64,000 nt of DNA. Source: Streptomyces gilvus (GTDB taxonomy: Bacteria; Actinomycetota; Actinomycetes; Streptomycetales; Streptomycetaceae). The number at the start of each line of letters is the position of its first letter. Positions within the stretch are counted from its first letter, which is position 1. The notes below the pieces were generated by a model that was not told the origin of the DNA, ran no database searches, and saw only the letters and a program-made list of their open reading frames with translations. Shown here piece after piece: positions 27,346 to 36,661 of the stretch. The position numbers and the translations under genes are program-made. The DNA lies in the NCBI RefSeq assembly GCF_022513565.1, contig NZ_JAKWBE010000002.1, positions 186,001-250,000 of the forward strand. The letters run 5' to 3'.

Positions 27346-29691
27346 CTACCGATGGGCGTTCGGCCTGCGGTGCGGCGGCTGTTCCGGGGCCGGGCGCGCG
27401 GGCACGGGCGGGACGACGAGCACGGCCGGGGCGTCGGCCCGCACCGTCACCGGGGTGCCGTGGTGCTTGATGGTCAGCGGCGGCCCCGACAGCAGCGTGT
27501 ACGTGGCCTTGTCCGGACCGATCTCCACCCGCAGCCGGCTCTGCAGCAGCTGGAGGCTGAAGGCGAGGCGGCTGAACCGCTCGGGCAGCCGGGGCGCGAA
27601 ACACAGGCCCGCGCCGTTGCGGCGCAGCCCGCCGAAACCGGCGACCAGGGCCGTCCAGGTGCCGGCGAGCGAGGCGATGTGCAGTCCGTCGCGGGTGTTG
27701 TGTTCCAGGTCCGCCAGGTCCATCAGCGCGGCCTCGGCCGTGTAGTCGTAGGCGAGCCGCAGATGACCGGCCTGGGCCGCGATGACGGCCTGGCAGCACG
27801 CGGACAGCGAGGAGTCGCGCACCGTCAGCGGCTCGTAGTAGGCGAAGTTGCGGGCGATGTGCTCCTCGTCGAACCAGCTGCCGCAGGTGTACATCGCCAG
27901 CACCAGGTCGGCCTGCTTGATCACCTGCTTGCGGTAGAGGTCGAAGTAGGGGAAGTGCAGCATCAGCGGGTACTGGTCCGGGCCGGTGGCCGCGAAGTCC
28001 CAGCGCTGGTAACGGGTGAAGCCCTCGTGCTGCTCGTGCACCCCCAGTTCGTCGTTGTAGGGGATGTGCATGGCCTCGGCGGCGTCCCGCCAGGCGGCGC
28101 TCTCCTCGTCGTCGACGCCCAGCTGCGCGGCCCGGTCAGCATGGCGTTCGCAGGCGTCGGCGGCGGCGAGGAGGTTCGCCCGGGCCATCAGGTTGGTGTA
28201 CGTGTTGTCGTCGGCGATCGCGCTGTACTCGTCGGGGCCGGTGACGCCGTCGATGTGGAAGGCGCCCCGGTGGTCGTGGTGACCGAGCGAACGCCACAGC
28301 CGGGCCGTCTCCACCAGCAGTTCCGTGCCGGCCTCCCGCTCGAACTGCGTGTCCCCGCTCGCCGCCGTGTAGCGCACGACGGCGTCGGCGATCGCGGCGT
28401 TCACATGGAAGGCCGCTGTGCCCGCCGGCCAGTACGCCGAGCCCTCCGAGCCCTCGATGGTGCGCCAGGGGAACGCGGCGCCCTTCAGGCCGAGTTGGGC
28501 CGCACGCTCCCGGGCGGCGGGCAGCGTGCTGTGCCGCCAGCGCAGCGCCTCGGCCACGGCGCCCGGTGAGGTGTAGGTGAGCAGTGGCAGGACGAAGGCC
28601 TCGGTGTCCCAGAAGGCGTGGCCGTCGTAGCCGGAGCCGGTCAGGCCCTTGGCGGCGATCGCCCGCTGTTCGGCGCGGGCGCCGGCCTGCAGGACGTGGA
28701 AGAGGGCGAACCGGACGGCCTGCTGGATCTCCTCGTCCCCGTCGACCTGGACGTCGGCGCGGGCCCAGAAGTCGTCGAGGTAGTCGCGCTGCTCCTGCAG
28801 GAGCCCGTCCCAGCCGCTGTGTCCGGCGGCCGCCAGGGCCGCCTCGACCTGGTCGCTCATCGCGGGGCGTGAGCGCACGGCGGACCAGCCGTGGGCGACC
28901 AGCTTCTCCACCCGCAGCCTCTCCCCCGGCTCCAGCACCGAGGTGACCGTCAGCCGGGCCACGTCCACATTGCTCTCGCTCGCGTACGTGGTCCGTTCCG
29001 GGCCGGACACGATGTGGTCGGCGGCCACCGCCACCCGCAGTCCGCTGCGCCTGGTCCGGTGCACCAGGCGCAGCCGGTGCCCGACGGCGACGTCCTCCTC
29101 CGCCTCCAGCGGGGACTCCAGCGCCTGGGCGCCGCGCGGGTCGCCGTCGGATCCGGGCAGGCTCTCGTTGGCGACGAGCTCCGACTGGATCACCACGCGG
29201 GAGCGGCTGCCCACGGCCTCCACCTCGTAGGCGACGGCGGCGACGGCCCGCTGGGTGAGCGAGACCAGGCGGGTGGAGCGCACCCGGACGGTGGACCCGG
29301 CCGGCGAGGTCCATTCGCACGTCCGCTCCAGCACCCCGCGCCGCAGGTCCAGCACCCTCTCGTGCGAGGTCAGCCGCCCGTAGCGCAGGTCGAAGGGCTC
29401 GTCGTCGACGAGCAGACGCAGCACCTTGCCGTTGGTGACGTTGATGACGGTCTGCCCCGATTCCGGGTAGCCGTAGCCGGCCTCCGCGTACGGCAGCGGG
29501 TGCAGTTCGTACACGCCGCCCAGGTAGCTGCCGGGCAGGCCGTGCGGCTCGCCCTCGTCGAGGTTGCCGCGCCAGCCGACATGGCCGTTGGAGAGGGCGA
29601 AGACCGACTCGCTCTGCGCGAGGACGTCCAGGTCGAGACGGGTCTCGCGCACGGCCCAGGGTTCGACGGTGTAGGAGCGGTGGGTGATCAC
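27346..29691 (-). CDS. GH65 disaccharide phosphorylase or hydrolase
   Basis: A 781-aa protein with the full GH65 layout: an N-terminal beta-sandwich (about 1-270), an (alpha/alpha)6 catalytic barrel (about 320-690) and a C-terminal beta-domain. Typical motifs are GYDGHAFWDTEAFVLPLLTY and the general acid Glu in DGVTGPDEYSAIADDN. Near the end GLHIASLAGTWTALVAGFGG matches the phosphate-site region of trehalose, maltose and kojibiose phosphorylases. The start overlaps the stop of the upstream beta-phosphoglucomutase gene, which supports a phosphorylase producing beta-glucose 1-phosphate. The exact disaccharide cannot be told. Confidence 0.9.
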   Translation of the reverse strand: MITHRSYTVEPWAVRETRLDLDVLAQSESVFALSNGHVGWRGNLDEGEPHGLPGSYLGGVYELHPLPYAEAGYGYPESGQTVINVTNGKVLRLLVDDEPFDLRYGRLTSHERVLDLRRGVLERTCEWTSPAGSTVRVRSTRLVSLTQRAVAAVAYEVEAVGSRSRVVIQSELVANESLPGSDGDPRGAQALESPLEAEEDVAVGHRLRLVHRTRRSGLRVAVAADHIVSGPERTTYASESNVDVARLTVTSVLEPGERLRVEKLVAHGWSAVRSRPAMSDQVEAALAAAGHSGWDGLLQEQRDYLDDFWARADVQVDGDEEIQQAVRFALFHVLQAGARAEQRAIAAKGLTGSGYDGHAFWDTEAFVLPLLTYTSPGAVAEALRWRHSTLPAARERAAQLGLKGAAFPWRTIEGSEGSAYWPAGTAAFHVNAAIADAVVRYTAASGDTQFEREAGTELLVETARLWRSLGHHDHRGAFHIDGVTGPDEYSAIADDNTYTNLMARANLLAAADACERHADRAAQLGVDDEESAAWRDAAEAMHIPYNDELGVHEQHEGFTRYQRWDFAATGPDQYPLMLHFPYFDLYRKQVIKQADLVLAMYTCGSWFDEEHIARNFAYYEPLTVRDSSLSACCQAVIAAQAGHLRLAYDYTAEAALMDLADLEHNTRDGLHIASLAGTWTALVAGFGGLRRNGAGLCFAPRLPERFSRLAFSLQLLQSRLRVEIGPDKATYTLLSGPPLTIKHHGTPVTVRADAPAVLVVPPVPARPAPEQPPHRRPNAHR

Positions 29692-30428
29692 GCCCGGCCT
29701 CCCAGTTCGGAGAGGTCCCGCACGACGACGTCCGCGCCGTGCGCGGACAGCGCCTCGGCCTGTCCCACCCGGTCGACGCCGACGACGTAGCCGAAGTGGC
29801 CGGAGCGGCCGGCGTCCATCCCGGCCAGGGCGTCCTCGAAGACGGCCGCGTGCGACGGCTCGATGCCGAGGTCGCGGGCGGCGGCGAGGAAGGTGTCCGG
29901 GTGCGGCTTGCCCGGCAGTTTCCGCTCGGCGGCGACCACGCCGTCGATGCGGACGTCGAACATGCCCTCGGCCTTGATCGAGTGCAGCACGTCCCGGGTG
30001 TTGGCGCTGGAGGAGACGATCGCCGTGCGCAGGCCCCGGGCCCGCACGGCACCGATGTAGCGCAGGGTGCCGTCGTACGCCTCGACGCCTTCGGTGCGGA
30101 TCTTCTCCAGCACCAGGAGGTTCTTGCGGTTGCCGACCCCGTTGACGGTCGCCGCGTCGGGCGGGTCGTCCGGCTGCCCCTCGGGCAGTTCGATGCCGCG
30201 GGAGGCGAGGAAGGTGCGTACGCCGTCGGCGCGCGGGCGGCCGTCGACGTACTCGTCGTAGTCGGTGCCGGCGTCGAAGGGCCGGAAGTCCGCGCCCTCG
30301 CGCTCGCGCAGGAACGCGTCGAACGTCTCCTTCCAGGCGGCCGCGTGCACCACGGCCGTCTTGGTGACGACCCCGTCGAGGTCGAAGAGACAGGCCTGGA
30401 TGTTGTCGGGGAGACCGAGTTGCGTCAT
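29688..30428 (-). CDS. pgmB: Beta-phosphoglucomutase-family HAD phosphatase/mutase
   Basis: A 246-aa HAD-superfamily enzyme expected to convert beta-glucose 1-phosphate to glucose 6-phosphate. The nucleophile motif ACLFDLDGVVTKTAVVHAAA is near residues 9-28. HAD motif II is TAIVSSSANTRD, the Lys motif KLPGKPHPDTFLAAA and motif IV VFEDALAGMDAGRSG. ATG 30428 was chosen because it starts the conserved domain; the upstream extension is not family-like. It overlaps the GH65 start by 4 bp, so the pair is translationally coupled. Confidence 0.88.
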   Translation of the reverse strand: MTQLGLPDNIQACLFDLDGVVTKTAVVHAAAWKETFDAFLREREGADFRPFDAGTDYDEYVDGRPRADGVRTFLASRGIELPEGQPDDPPDAATVNGVGNRKNLLVLEKIRTEGVEAYDGTLRYIGAVRARGLRTAIVSSSANTRDVLHSIKAEGMFDVRIDGVVAAERKLPGKPHPDTFLAAARDLGIEPSHAAVFEDALAGMDAGRSGHFGYVVGVDRVGQAEALSAHGADVVVRDLSELGGRA

Positions 30429-30523
30429 AAAGCTACGGTTCCCCGCACACGGGACGTGCACCTTGTGGCGCACGCCACACGGGTCAATCGTGCGGGGACC
30501 GTGCGGGTGACACACTCTGCTGT

Positions 30524-31168
30524 GTGCCGCTGACACCGACCTTCGACGACCTGCTCCTGCGTGCCCGCGACCTCGCCGGATCCGGGCGGCGCGCGATCCT
30601 CGGGATCGCCGGCAGCCCCGGCGCGGGCAAGACGACCCTGGCCGAGCGGCTGGTGCGGGAGCTGAACGGCGCCGGGCGGCCCTGGGTGGCCCAGGTGCCG
30701 ATGGACGGTTTCCATCTCGCGGACGTCGAGCTGGACCGGCTGGGACTGCGTCGGCGCAAGGGCGCCCCGGAGACGTTCGACGCGGCGGGGTACGCGGCGC
30801 TGCTGCGGCGGCTGCGGGACGAGACGGAGAGCGGGGACATCGTCTACGCGCCAGGATTCGAGCGGGTGCTGGAACAGCCGATCGCGGGTGCGGTCCCGGT
30901 GCCGCCGACGGCCCGGCTGATCGTCACGGAGGGCAACTACCTGCTGCTGGACACGGGGGCGTGGAAGCGGGTGCGGGAGCAGCTGGACGAGGTCTGGTTC
31001 TGCGAGCTCGACGAACCGGAGCGTATCCGCCGTCTGGTGGCCCGGCACGAGGAGTTCGGCAAGGGCCACCAGGAGGCGGTGGACTGGGTCATGCGCAGCG
31101 ACCAGCGCAACGCCGACCTGGTGGCGTCGACACGTGAGCGGGCGGACCTGGTGGTGCCCGGCGTGTGA
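30524..31168 (+). CDS. Nucleoside/nucleotide kinase-family protein
   Basis: A 214-aa P-loop kinase of the uridine kinase/phosphoribulokinase/pantothenate kinase group. The P-loop is LGIAGSPGAGKTTLAERL at about residues 26-43. Further motifs are VPMDGFHLADVEL, VYAPGFERVLEQPI and LIVTEGNYLLLD. The last part VARHEEFGKGHQEAVDWVMR fits the lid region. Relatives phosphorylate sugars or nucleosides; the substrate is not known. It diverges from pgmB (95 bp apart), hinting at a sugar kinase role. The start is GTG 30524, with GTG 30522 out of frame. Confidence 0.82.
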   Translation: MPLTPTFDDLLLRARDLAGSGRRAILGIAGSPGAGKTTLAERLVRELNGAGRPWVAQVPMDGFHLADVELDRLGLRRRKGAPETFDAAGYAALLRRLRDETESGDIVYAPGFERVLEQPIAGAVPVPPTARLIVTEGNYLLLDTGAWKRVREQLDEVWFCELDEPERIRRLVARHEEFGKGHQEAVDWVMRSDQRNADLVASTRERADLVVPGV

Positions 31169-31178
31169 GGCGGCGGGC

Positions 31179-33002
31179 TCAGGGCCGCAGCGTCAGTGTC
31201 GGTTCCCCCCGGTCGTCGTCGGCGCCGATCACGGCGGTGAAGGCGTCCGTCCGCACGGTCAGCCCTTCCTCGGTGCGTTCGACGGTCACGGTCAGCGGCT
31301 CCTCGGAGCCGTACCGTACGGCGAACACGTGCAGGTCCTCGGGCGCACCCGGCACCGGGCCCGCTTCGTAGGCGGTGGAGCTGACGAGGTGGCGCCAGCC
31401 CTCGTCGGGGTCGCCGTAGCCGCGGGGGTCGGCGGCGAGGGCGAACGCCGCCTGTTCCTGGGTGAGTTCGGCGCGGGCGTCGAAGTGTTCCGGCCCCTGT
31501 GTCCGCGGGTGGGTCAGCCGCAGGGTCCCGGCCGACGCCACCGCACCCGTCGCGGTGCGGCGGACCCGGTCGCCGTCGTCGGCGGCGTAGGGCAGTCCGG
31601 CGAGCAGATACGGCTCTGCGGGGAGGCGTTCGAGGGCGACCGTCGTCCACAGCCGCGTGCCGTCGGTGACGTACAGGGAGCGCACGTGCCGCAGGACGTG
31701 GTCGCGGCCGACGACCGGTTTGGCTACGAGCTTCGCCGTCAGCGTGTCGGTGCGCACGTCCCGGACGCGGACCTCGCCCATGGGGCGGCAGAGGACGAAG
31801 CCGTCGAGCACCGGGCCGAAGCCGTGCTGGCGGTTGACGGCGGCGGGCAGGTAGTAGGTGCCGCCGGCCTCCACGACGGACGGGGTCATCCGGTCGTCGA
31901 AGGCCACCGAGACCGTGCCGGAGCGCAGTTGATGCCGGGCGGGTGCCGTGGACGGTGCGCGGTGCCAGGGGGTGGTGTCCTGGATCTGCCAGACGAGCAT
32001 CCAGGCGAAATGGCCGTCGACTCCGCCGTCCGGCTTGACGGCGTGCCGCGCCCAGCGGCTGTCGCCCCGGTAGCGGCCGAGGTCGGAGCCGACGCGGGCG
32101 CTGAAGTAGCGCAGTCCGAGCACCGACTCGAAGGCGGAGTGCTGTTCGCTGTAGCGCGGTCCGCCGTTGTCGAAGCCGCCGCCCGTCAGCCGGGCGTCGA
32201 TGTAGCGGGCGAGCGCGTCGCCGTCCTCGGCGAAGACCGGCTCGGCGCTGACGCGGTGGGCCTGGGCGAGGAAGGACAGGGAGATCGGGCCGTAGTTGTT
32301 GTCGTACGCGCCACGGTGCTCGGGCGGCAGCAGCGCACCCCGGTCCAGGACGCGATGGGCGCGGATCTCGTCGAGATACAGCCGCATGGCGCGCTCGCGC
32401 ATCGCGTCCGCAGCGGCGTCCGGCAGATGGCGGGCGAGCATCAGTCCGCCGACCACGCACCCGATGGCCTGGTTGCCGGCCTCCTGCGGGTTGAAGAAGG
32501 TCGCCTCGGTGAGCCAGCGCCAGTAGCCCCGCGCCACCTCCATCAGTTCGGTCCGCTGCTCCTCGTCGAGAAGTCCCTCGGCGAGGTCGAGGAGGTTGAC
32601 CGCCTGCAGCAGCGCCCACACCGTGCTCGGCCAGTCGCCGATGGGGTGCGCGCCGGACTCGAGGACGTAACGGGCGTACGGCAGACCCGAGTCGCGGACC
32701 CTGAGGTTCGGGTAGCCGGGGTTGTCCTCGCGGTAGACCCGCTCGCGCAGATGGAAGGCGAGGCCGCGGTGCACCGCCTCCGGCAGGCGCGGGTCCTTGG
32801 AGCGCTGCCAGGCGAGGGCCAGCAGGGAGGTGACGCCGAGCGAGGTGTCGCCGATGTCGTCGTCGGCGTCCGGGTGTTCCAGGTTGCCCTCGGGGGTGAT
32901 CCGGGCGAGGGCCTGCTCGACGACGTCGGCGAGGACGGCGTCGTACGCCTCGGGGGTGTCGGGCAGGTCGTGGAGGGGGCCGCGCTGGTGCGGGAGGTGC
33001 AC
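31179..33002 (-). CDS. Unassigned protein, possibly polysaccharide-lyase-like (alpha/alpha toroid)
   Basis: A 607-aa protein without a signal peptide, last gene of the sugar ABC operon. Residues about 20-300 are helical repeats typical of an alpha/alpha toroid, with EAGNQAIGCVVGGLMLARHL and AYDNNYGPISLSFLAQAHRV as the most distinctive parts. Residues about 320-600 are beta-rich. This two-part layout recalls heparinase II/III-like and alginate lyase families, but no family could be fixed. The start is GTG 33002. Its ribosome binding region GAAGGA lies in the end of the previous gene. A role in breaking the imported oligosaccharide is inferred from context. Confidence 0.7.
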   Translation of the reverse strand: MHLPHQRGPLHDLPDTPEAYDAVLADVVEQALARITPEGNLEHPDADDDIGDTSLGVTSLLALAWQRSKDPRLPEAVHRGLAFHLRERVYREDNPGYPNLRVRDSGLPYARYVLESGAHPIGDWPSTVWALLQAVNLLDLAEGLLDEEQRTELMEVARGYWRWLTEATFFNPQEAGNQAIGCVVGGLMLARHLPDAAADAMRERAMRLYLDEIRAHRVLDRGALLPPEHRGAYDNNYGPISLSFLAQAHRVSAEPVFAEDGDALARYIDARLTGGGFDNGGPRYSEQHSAFESVLGLRYFSARVGSDLGRYRGDSRWARHAVKPDGGVDGHFAWMLVWQIQDTTPWHRAPSTAPARHQLRSGTVSVAFDDRMTPSVVEAGGTYYLPAAVNRQHGFGPVLDGFVLCRPMGEVRVRDVRTDTLTAKLVAKPVVGRDHVLRHVRSLYVTDGTRLWTTVALERLPAEPYLLAGLPYAADDGDRVRRTATGAVASAGTLRLTHPRTQGPEHFDARAELTQEQAAFALAADPRGYGDPDEGWRHLVSSTAYEAGPVPGAPEDLHVFAVRYGSEEPLTVTVERTEEGLTVRTDAFTAVIGADDDRGEPTLTLRP

Positions 33003-33007
33003 GGAGA

Positions 33008-34729
33008 TCAGTCCTTCATGCCGTCGGTCGAGTGGGCGCGCAGGGCGACGGTCAGTGTCTGTGGGCCCTGTCCCCCGACGTAGACGCGGTTCCCGGTCGT
33101 CGCATCCGTGCCCCCCACCACGGTGTGGTCCTGGCCGGGGTCGTAGCGCAGTATGTCGCCGCGGTCCGGTCCGGCGAGCGGTTCACAGGACTCGACGCCG
33201 AGCTCGACCCGGATCTCGTCCTCGCCGACCCGGTAGGTCATCGGCCCGGTCGTCAGGCACCAGCGTCCCTCGCCGGTCGGTACGGCGCCGTCGAGCACTC
33301 CGCCGGGCCGGAAGGTCAGTTCGAGGGCCCACGGCACCGGGGGTCCGCTGATGTCGATGCGCAGGTCGGCACCGTCCTCGAGGAGGTCCGCCTCGACGCG
33401 GGTCGTGTGGGAGACCTCGTCGCGTGGCCGGTCCGGGAAGGCCATCGCGGCCGAGAAGCGTCCCTCGTCGACCAGGCGGTAGACGCCGTCGTCCCGTCGC
33501 TGCCCCGGTGGGAGCGGCTGGTAGTAGGCGGTCGTGAGGGTTTCGGTGAGCCGGTAGCGGCTGGCGGCGAGCTGCTCCATCCGGGCCGCGCGGAACGGGC
33601 CCAGGTCGAAGAAGCTCCGCGAGAGCCGGACCGCGTCGAGGACGGCGGCTCCGGCGAACAGGCGCAGGAACGTGGGATTGCAGGCGAGGCCGGAACGGAT
33701 GCGCCGGTGCTCGGGCACGTCGGAGCCGCCGTACACCACGGTGTGCGCGGTGGCGGAGGCGCGGGCGGCTAGGCGTGCGGTGGTGAGGTACCGGTCGCGC
33801 GGGAGTTTCTCCGTGTCCGGGGCCGGCAGGGCGCGGCACAGATCCGGGATGAGGAGGGTCTGGGCGAGCAGGTCGGGGTCGTCGATGCCGCCGACGGCCG
33901 CCAGTCGGGCCGCGCGGGCGAAGTCCCCCCGGCCGGTGCGGATCGCGAGCAGCCGGTAGTGCGGCAGATAGGGCCACAGCGGGAACGAGAGCTTCTGGTC
34001 CTGGCGGCGCGAGTGGACGGTCTCCACCGTGCCGTCCGGCCGGATGAGGTCCAGCGTCGTGGCGAGGTTGCGCTCGACGGCCTCCAGCAGGTCGGCGCGG
34101 TCGAGCACGTCGGCGAGCAGGAGCAGCGAGGGGTTGGTCACGAGGGACGCGTAGACGGCACTGCGTTCCGAGTACAGGCCCTCCGTGTCGATGTCGACGC
34201 CCTCGGCGAGCCACTCCTCGACGCGGTCGAGGAGTCGGTCGTCGGGGAACGACCGGTGCAGACGGGCGAGCGCCGCGCTCAGCTCCCAGCGGTGGTTCGG
34301 GGTGTGCACCCCGCCGGTCCGGAGACTGTCCGCGGCGGCGCCGGCGATCTCGGCCAGCGCCGCCTCGACCGCGTGCAGTTCCGGCCCTCCGCCGGCCGCG
34401 AGGACGTACGCGTCGCACACGTCGTTGACGGAGAACGCGGAGTCCGGCGGGGACTGCACATTGTCGCCGCCGGCGAAGAGGCCGGTGCCGGTCTGCGCGG
34501 CCCGCAGGGCACGCAGGTGGGTCGTCGCGGCGGCGACGGCCCGCTCGCTGCCGTGCAGTGCCGAGTCCGGGGACCGGTACGCCGCGACCAGGGTCTTCAC
34601 CCGCCGGGCCAGAACGCGGTGGGTCACACCGGCGGGCTCCTCGTCGGGCGCCGCCACCATCGGGACGGCCGACCGGTCGGCGGCGGCGGCGACCGCACGG
34701 ACGAACTCGTGGTCGAGCGGGTTGTGCAA
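33008..34729 (-). CDS. Unassigned protein, possibly polysaccharide-lyase-like, TTG start
   Basis: A 573-aa protein without a signal peptide. Its open frame continues upstream into the permease, but a TTG at 34729, 9 bp after GAAGG and 2 bp from the permease stop, is the likely start (HNPLDHEFVRAVAAA). Residues about 60-400 form helical hairpins, with NVQSPPDSAFSVNDVCDAYV and HTPNHRWELSAALARLHRSF resembling active-site regions of alpha/alpha-toroid lyases. The C-terminal third is beta-rich. The sequence differs from the next gene but has a similar layout. Family and reaction are unknown. Confidence 0.68.
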   Translation of the reverse strand: MHNPLDHEFVRAVAAAADRSAVPMVAAPDEEPAGVTHRVLARRVKTLVAAYRSPDSALHGSERAVAAATTHLRALRAAQTGTGLFAGGDNVQSPPDSAFSVNDVCDAYVLAAGGGPELHAVEAALAEIAGAAADSLRTGGVHTPNHRWELSAALARLHRSFPDDRLLDRVEEWLAEGVDIDTEGLYSERSAVYASLVTNPSLLLLADVLDRADLLEAVERNLATTLDLIRPDGTVETVHSRRQDQKLSFPLWPYLPHYRLLAIRTGRGDFARAARLAAVGGIDDPDLLAQTLLIPDLCRALPAPDTEKLPRDRYLTTARLAARASATAHTVVYGGSDVPEHRRIRSGLACNPTFLRLFAGAAVLDAVRLSRSFFDLGPFRAARMEQLAASRYRLTETLTTAYYQPLPPGQRRDDGVYRLVDEGRFSAAMAFPDRPRDEVSHTTRVEADLLEDGADLRIDISGPPVPWALELTFRPGGVLDGAVPTGEGRWCLTTGPMTYRVGEDEIRVELGVESCEPLAGPDRGDILRYDPGQDHTVVGGTDATTGNRVYVGGQGPQTLTVALRAHSTDGMKD

Positions 34730-34731
34730 GA

Positions 34732-35634
34732 TCAGTCCTTCAGTCCGGCGTTGATGTCGGCACCCATGACGTAGCGCTGGAAGACCAGGAAGATCACGAT
34801 CAGCGGGATCATGGAGATGACCGACGCGCCGAGCAGGACCGACCAGTTGATGTTCTGCGCGCCGACGATGCTCTGGATGCCGATCTGCACGGTGAACTTG
34901 TTGGGGTCGTTGAGCATCAGCAGCGGCCAGATGTAGTCGTTCCACCGCCACTGGAAGGACAGGATGGCGAGGGTCAGCATGATGGGCCGGGAGAGCGGCA
35001 CCATGATCCGCAGGAAGATCGACAGTTCGCGGGCGCCGTCGATGCGCGCCGCTTCCACGAGTTCGTCGGGAACCGTCAGGAAGAACTGGCGGAACATGAA
35101 GCATCCGGTCGCGGTGAGCACGGCCGGGAGGATGATGCCGGCGAAGGAGTTGTAGAGGCCGAGGTTGCGGACCACCAGGAACTCCGGGGCGAGCATGACC
35201 TCGGACGGCAGCATCGTGGTGGCCAGGATGCAGATGAAGAACACCTTGAGCCACTTGTTGTCGTACTTGGCCAATGCGTACCCGGTGCAGCAGCTGACGC
35301 CCACCGTGAGGATCGTCGTGATCACGCACACGATGGTCGTGTTGATGAAGTACTGGGAGAAGTTGGCGCTGCGCCAGGCCGTCAGGTAGCCCGACAGGGT
35401 GGGGTTGTGCGGAACCAGCGACAGCGGATAGGAGAACAGGTCGCTGGCCGGCTTGAGGGAGCTGAGGACGAACCAGAGCACCGGCAGGCCGTAGAGGCAC
35501 GCCAGGATCCACAGCAGTGTCGTCGCGGACACCGCCTGCCGCAGCCCGCCGGTGGCCGCGCCGCGGGACCGCTTTCTGGGGACGGCCGGTCCGGAACCCT
35601 TCTCGACCGGGCGTGGGATGTCTGTGGTTGTCAT
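34732..35634 (-). CDS. Carbohydrate ABC transporter permease, MalG type
   Basis: A 300-aa inner-membrane permease with six helices between about residues 35 and 290. The EAA loop that contacts the ATPase is ELVEAARIDGARELSIFLRI then MVPLSRPI. The start ATG overlaps the stop of the other permease by 3 bp. No ATPase gene is in the operon, so a shared MsiK-type ATPase elsewhere is probably used, as usual in Streptomyces. Confidence 0.93.
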   Translation of the reverse strand: MTTTDIPRPVEKGSGPAVPRKRSRGAATGGLRQAVSATTLLWILACLYGLPVLWFVLSSLKPASDLFSYPLSLVPHNPTLSGYLTAWRSANFSQYFINTTIVCVITTILTVGVSCCTGYALAKYDNKWLKVFFICILATTMLPSEVMLAPEFLVVRNLGLYNSFAGIILPAVLTATGCFMFRQFFLTVPDELVEAARIDGARELSIFLRIMVPLSRPIMLTLAILSFQWRWNDYIWPLLMLNDPNKFTVQIGIQSIVGAQNINWSVLLGASVISMIPLIVIFLVFQRYVMGADINAGLKD

Positions 35635-36542
35635 CGGTTCTCCACCCGCCGGTTGACGATCAGCTGGACGATCGCGACGGCCATCAGGATGAGCATGAGC
35701 ACGAACGACGCGGCGCTCGCGTAGCCGATCTGGCCCCGTTGGAAGCCGGTCTGGTAGATGTACTGGACCAGCAGGTTGTTCGAGGTTCCGGGTCCGCCGT
35801 TGTTGAGGGAGACGAACAGCGGGTATTCCTTCATCGCGTTGATCGTGTTGAGCAGGATGACGATGAACGAGGTGGGCGCGATGCTCGGCAGCGTGATGCT
35901 GACGAACTGGCGCCACGGCCCGGCGCCGTCGAGCGCGGCCGCCTCGTAGTACGACACCGGCACGTTCTTGATCGCCGCGATGAACAGCAGCATCGAGAAG
36001 CCCGTCCAGGCCCAGGACGCCGCCATCACGACCACCAGCAACGACAGGTCCGCGTTCGACTGCCACGGCACGGCACTTCCGCCGAGCTTCTCGATGACGT
36101 AGTTGACGAGGCCGAAGTTCTCACCGAACAGCCACCGCCACAGGACACCCACGACGATGGGCGACAGCAGCCACGGAATGAAGAAGATGACGCGGGCGAC
36201 GGTGACGCCCTTGGCGTGCTTGCTCACCACCAGGTTGGCGGCGGCCAGCGAGAGCGCGAAGTTCAGCGGGACGAAGAGGACGGCGTACAACAGCGTCCGG
36301 GTCAGGGCGTCGTAGAAGGTGGAGTCCCCGAACAGGTTGTGGTAGTTGTCCAGGCCGATGAACTGGAACGCCCCCACGCCCGTGTAGTTCGTGAACGAGT
36401 AGACGAGCCCGATCACCGCCGGCCACACGAAGAACAGCCCGAAGAGCACGACGTTGGCCGCGATGAGGACGAGCGGCGCAAGGGTGTACTTGCTGCGTCT
36501 CCTGGGCGGGCTCGCGGCGACGGCCAAGGCGCGTTTTGTCAT
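35631..36542 (-). CDS. Carbohydrate ABC transporter permease, MalF/UgpA type
   Basis: A 303-aa inner-membrane permease with six helices. The EAA loop is VSYYEAAALDGAGPWRQFVS then ITLPSIAP. The basic N-terminus KRALAVAASPPRRRSKYT is cytoplasmic. It pairs with the MalG-type permease (stop and start overlap) and lies 119 bp after the binding-protein gene. Confidence 0.93.
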   Translation of the reverse strand: MTKRALAVAASPPRRRSKYTLAPLVLIAANVVLFGLFFVWPAVIGLVYSFTNYTGVGAFQFIGLDNYHNLFGDSTFYDALTRTLLYAVLFVPLNFALSLAAANLVVSKHAKGVTVARVIFFIPWLLSPIVVGVLWRWLFGENFGLVNYVIEKLGGSAVPWQSNADLSLLVVVMAASWAWTGFSMLLFIAAIKNVPVSYYEAAALDGAGPWRQFVSITLPSIAPTSFIVILLNTINAMKEYPLFVSLNNGGPGTSNNLLVQYIYQTGFQRGQIGYASAASFVLMLILMAVAIVQLIVNRRVENR

Positions 36543-36661
36543 CTTCCTGACTCCGTGCTGGTGGAATGGATTCCTGTGGGCTCACGCCGGGAGCCCGACA
36601 TTCACGTGGGCGCGCGTGGGGCCGGGCGGCGGAGTCTCGGTCCGCCGCCCGGCCCACTGGC

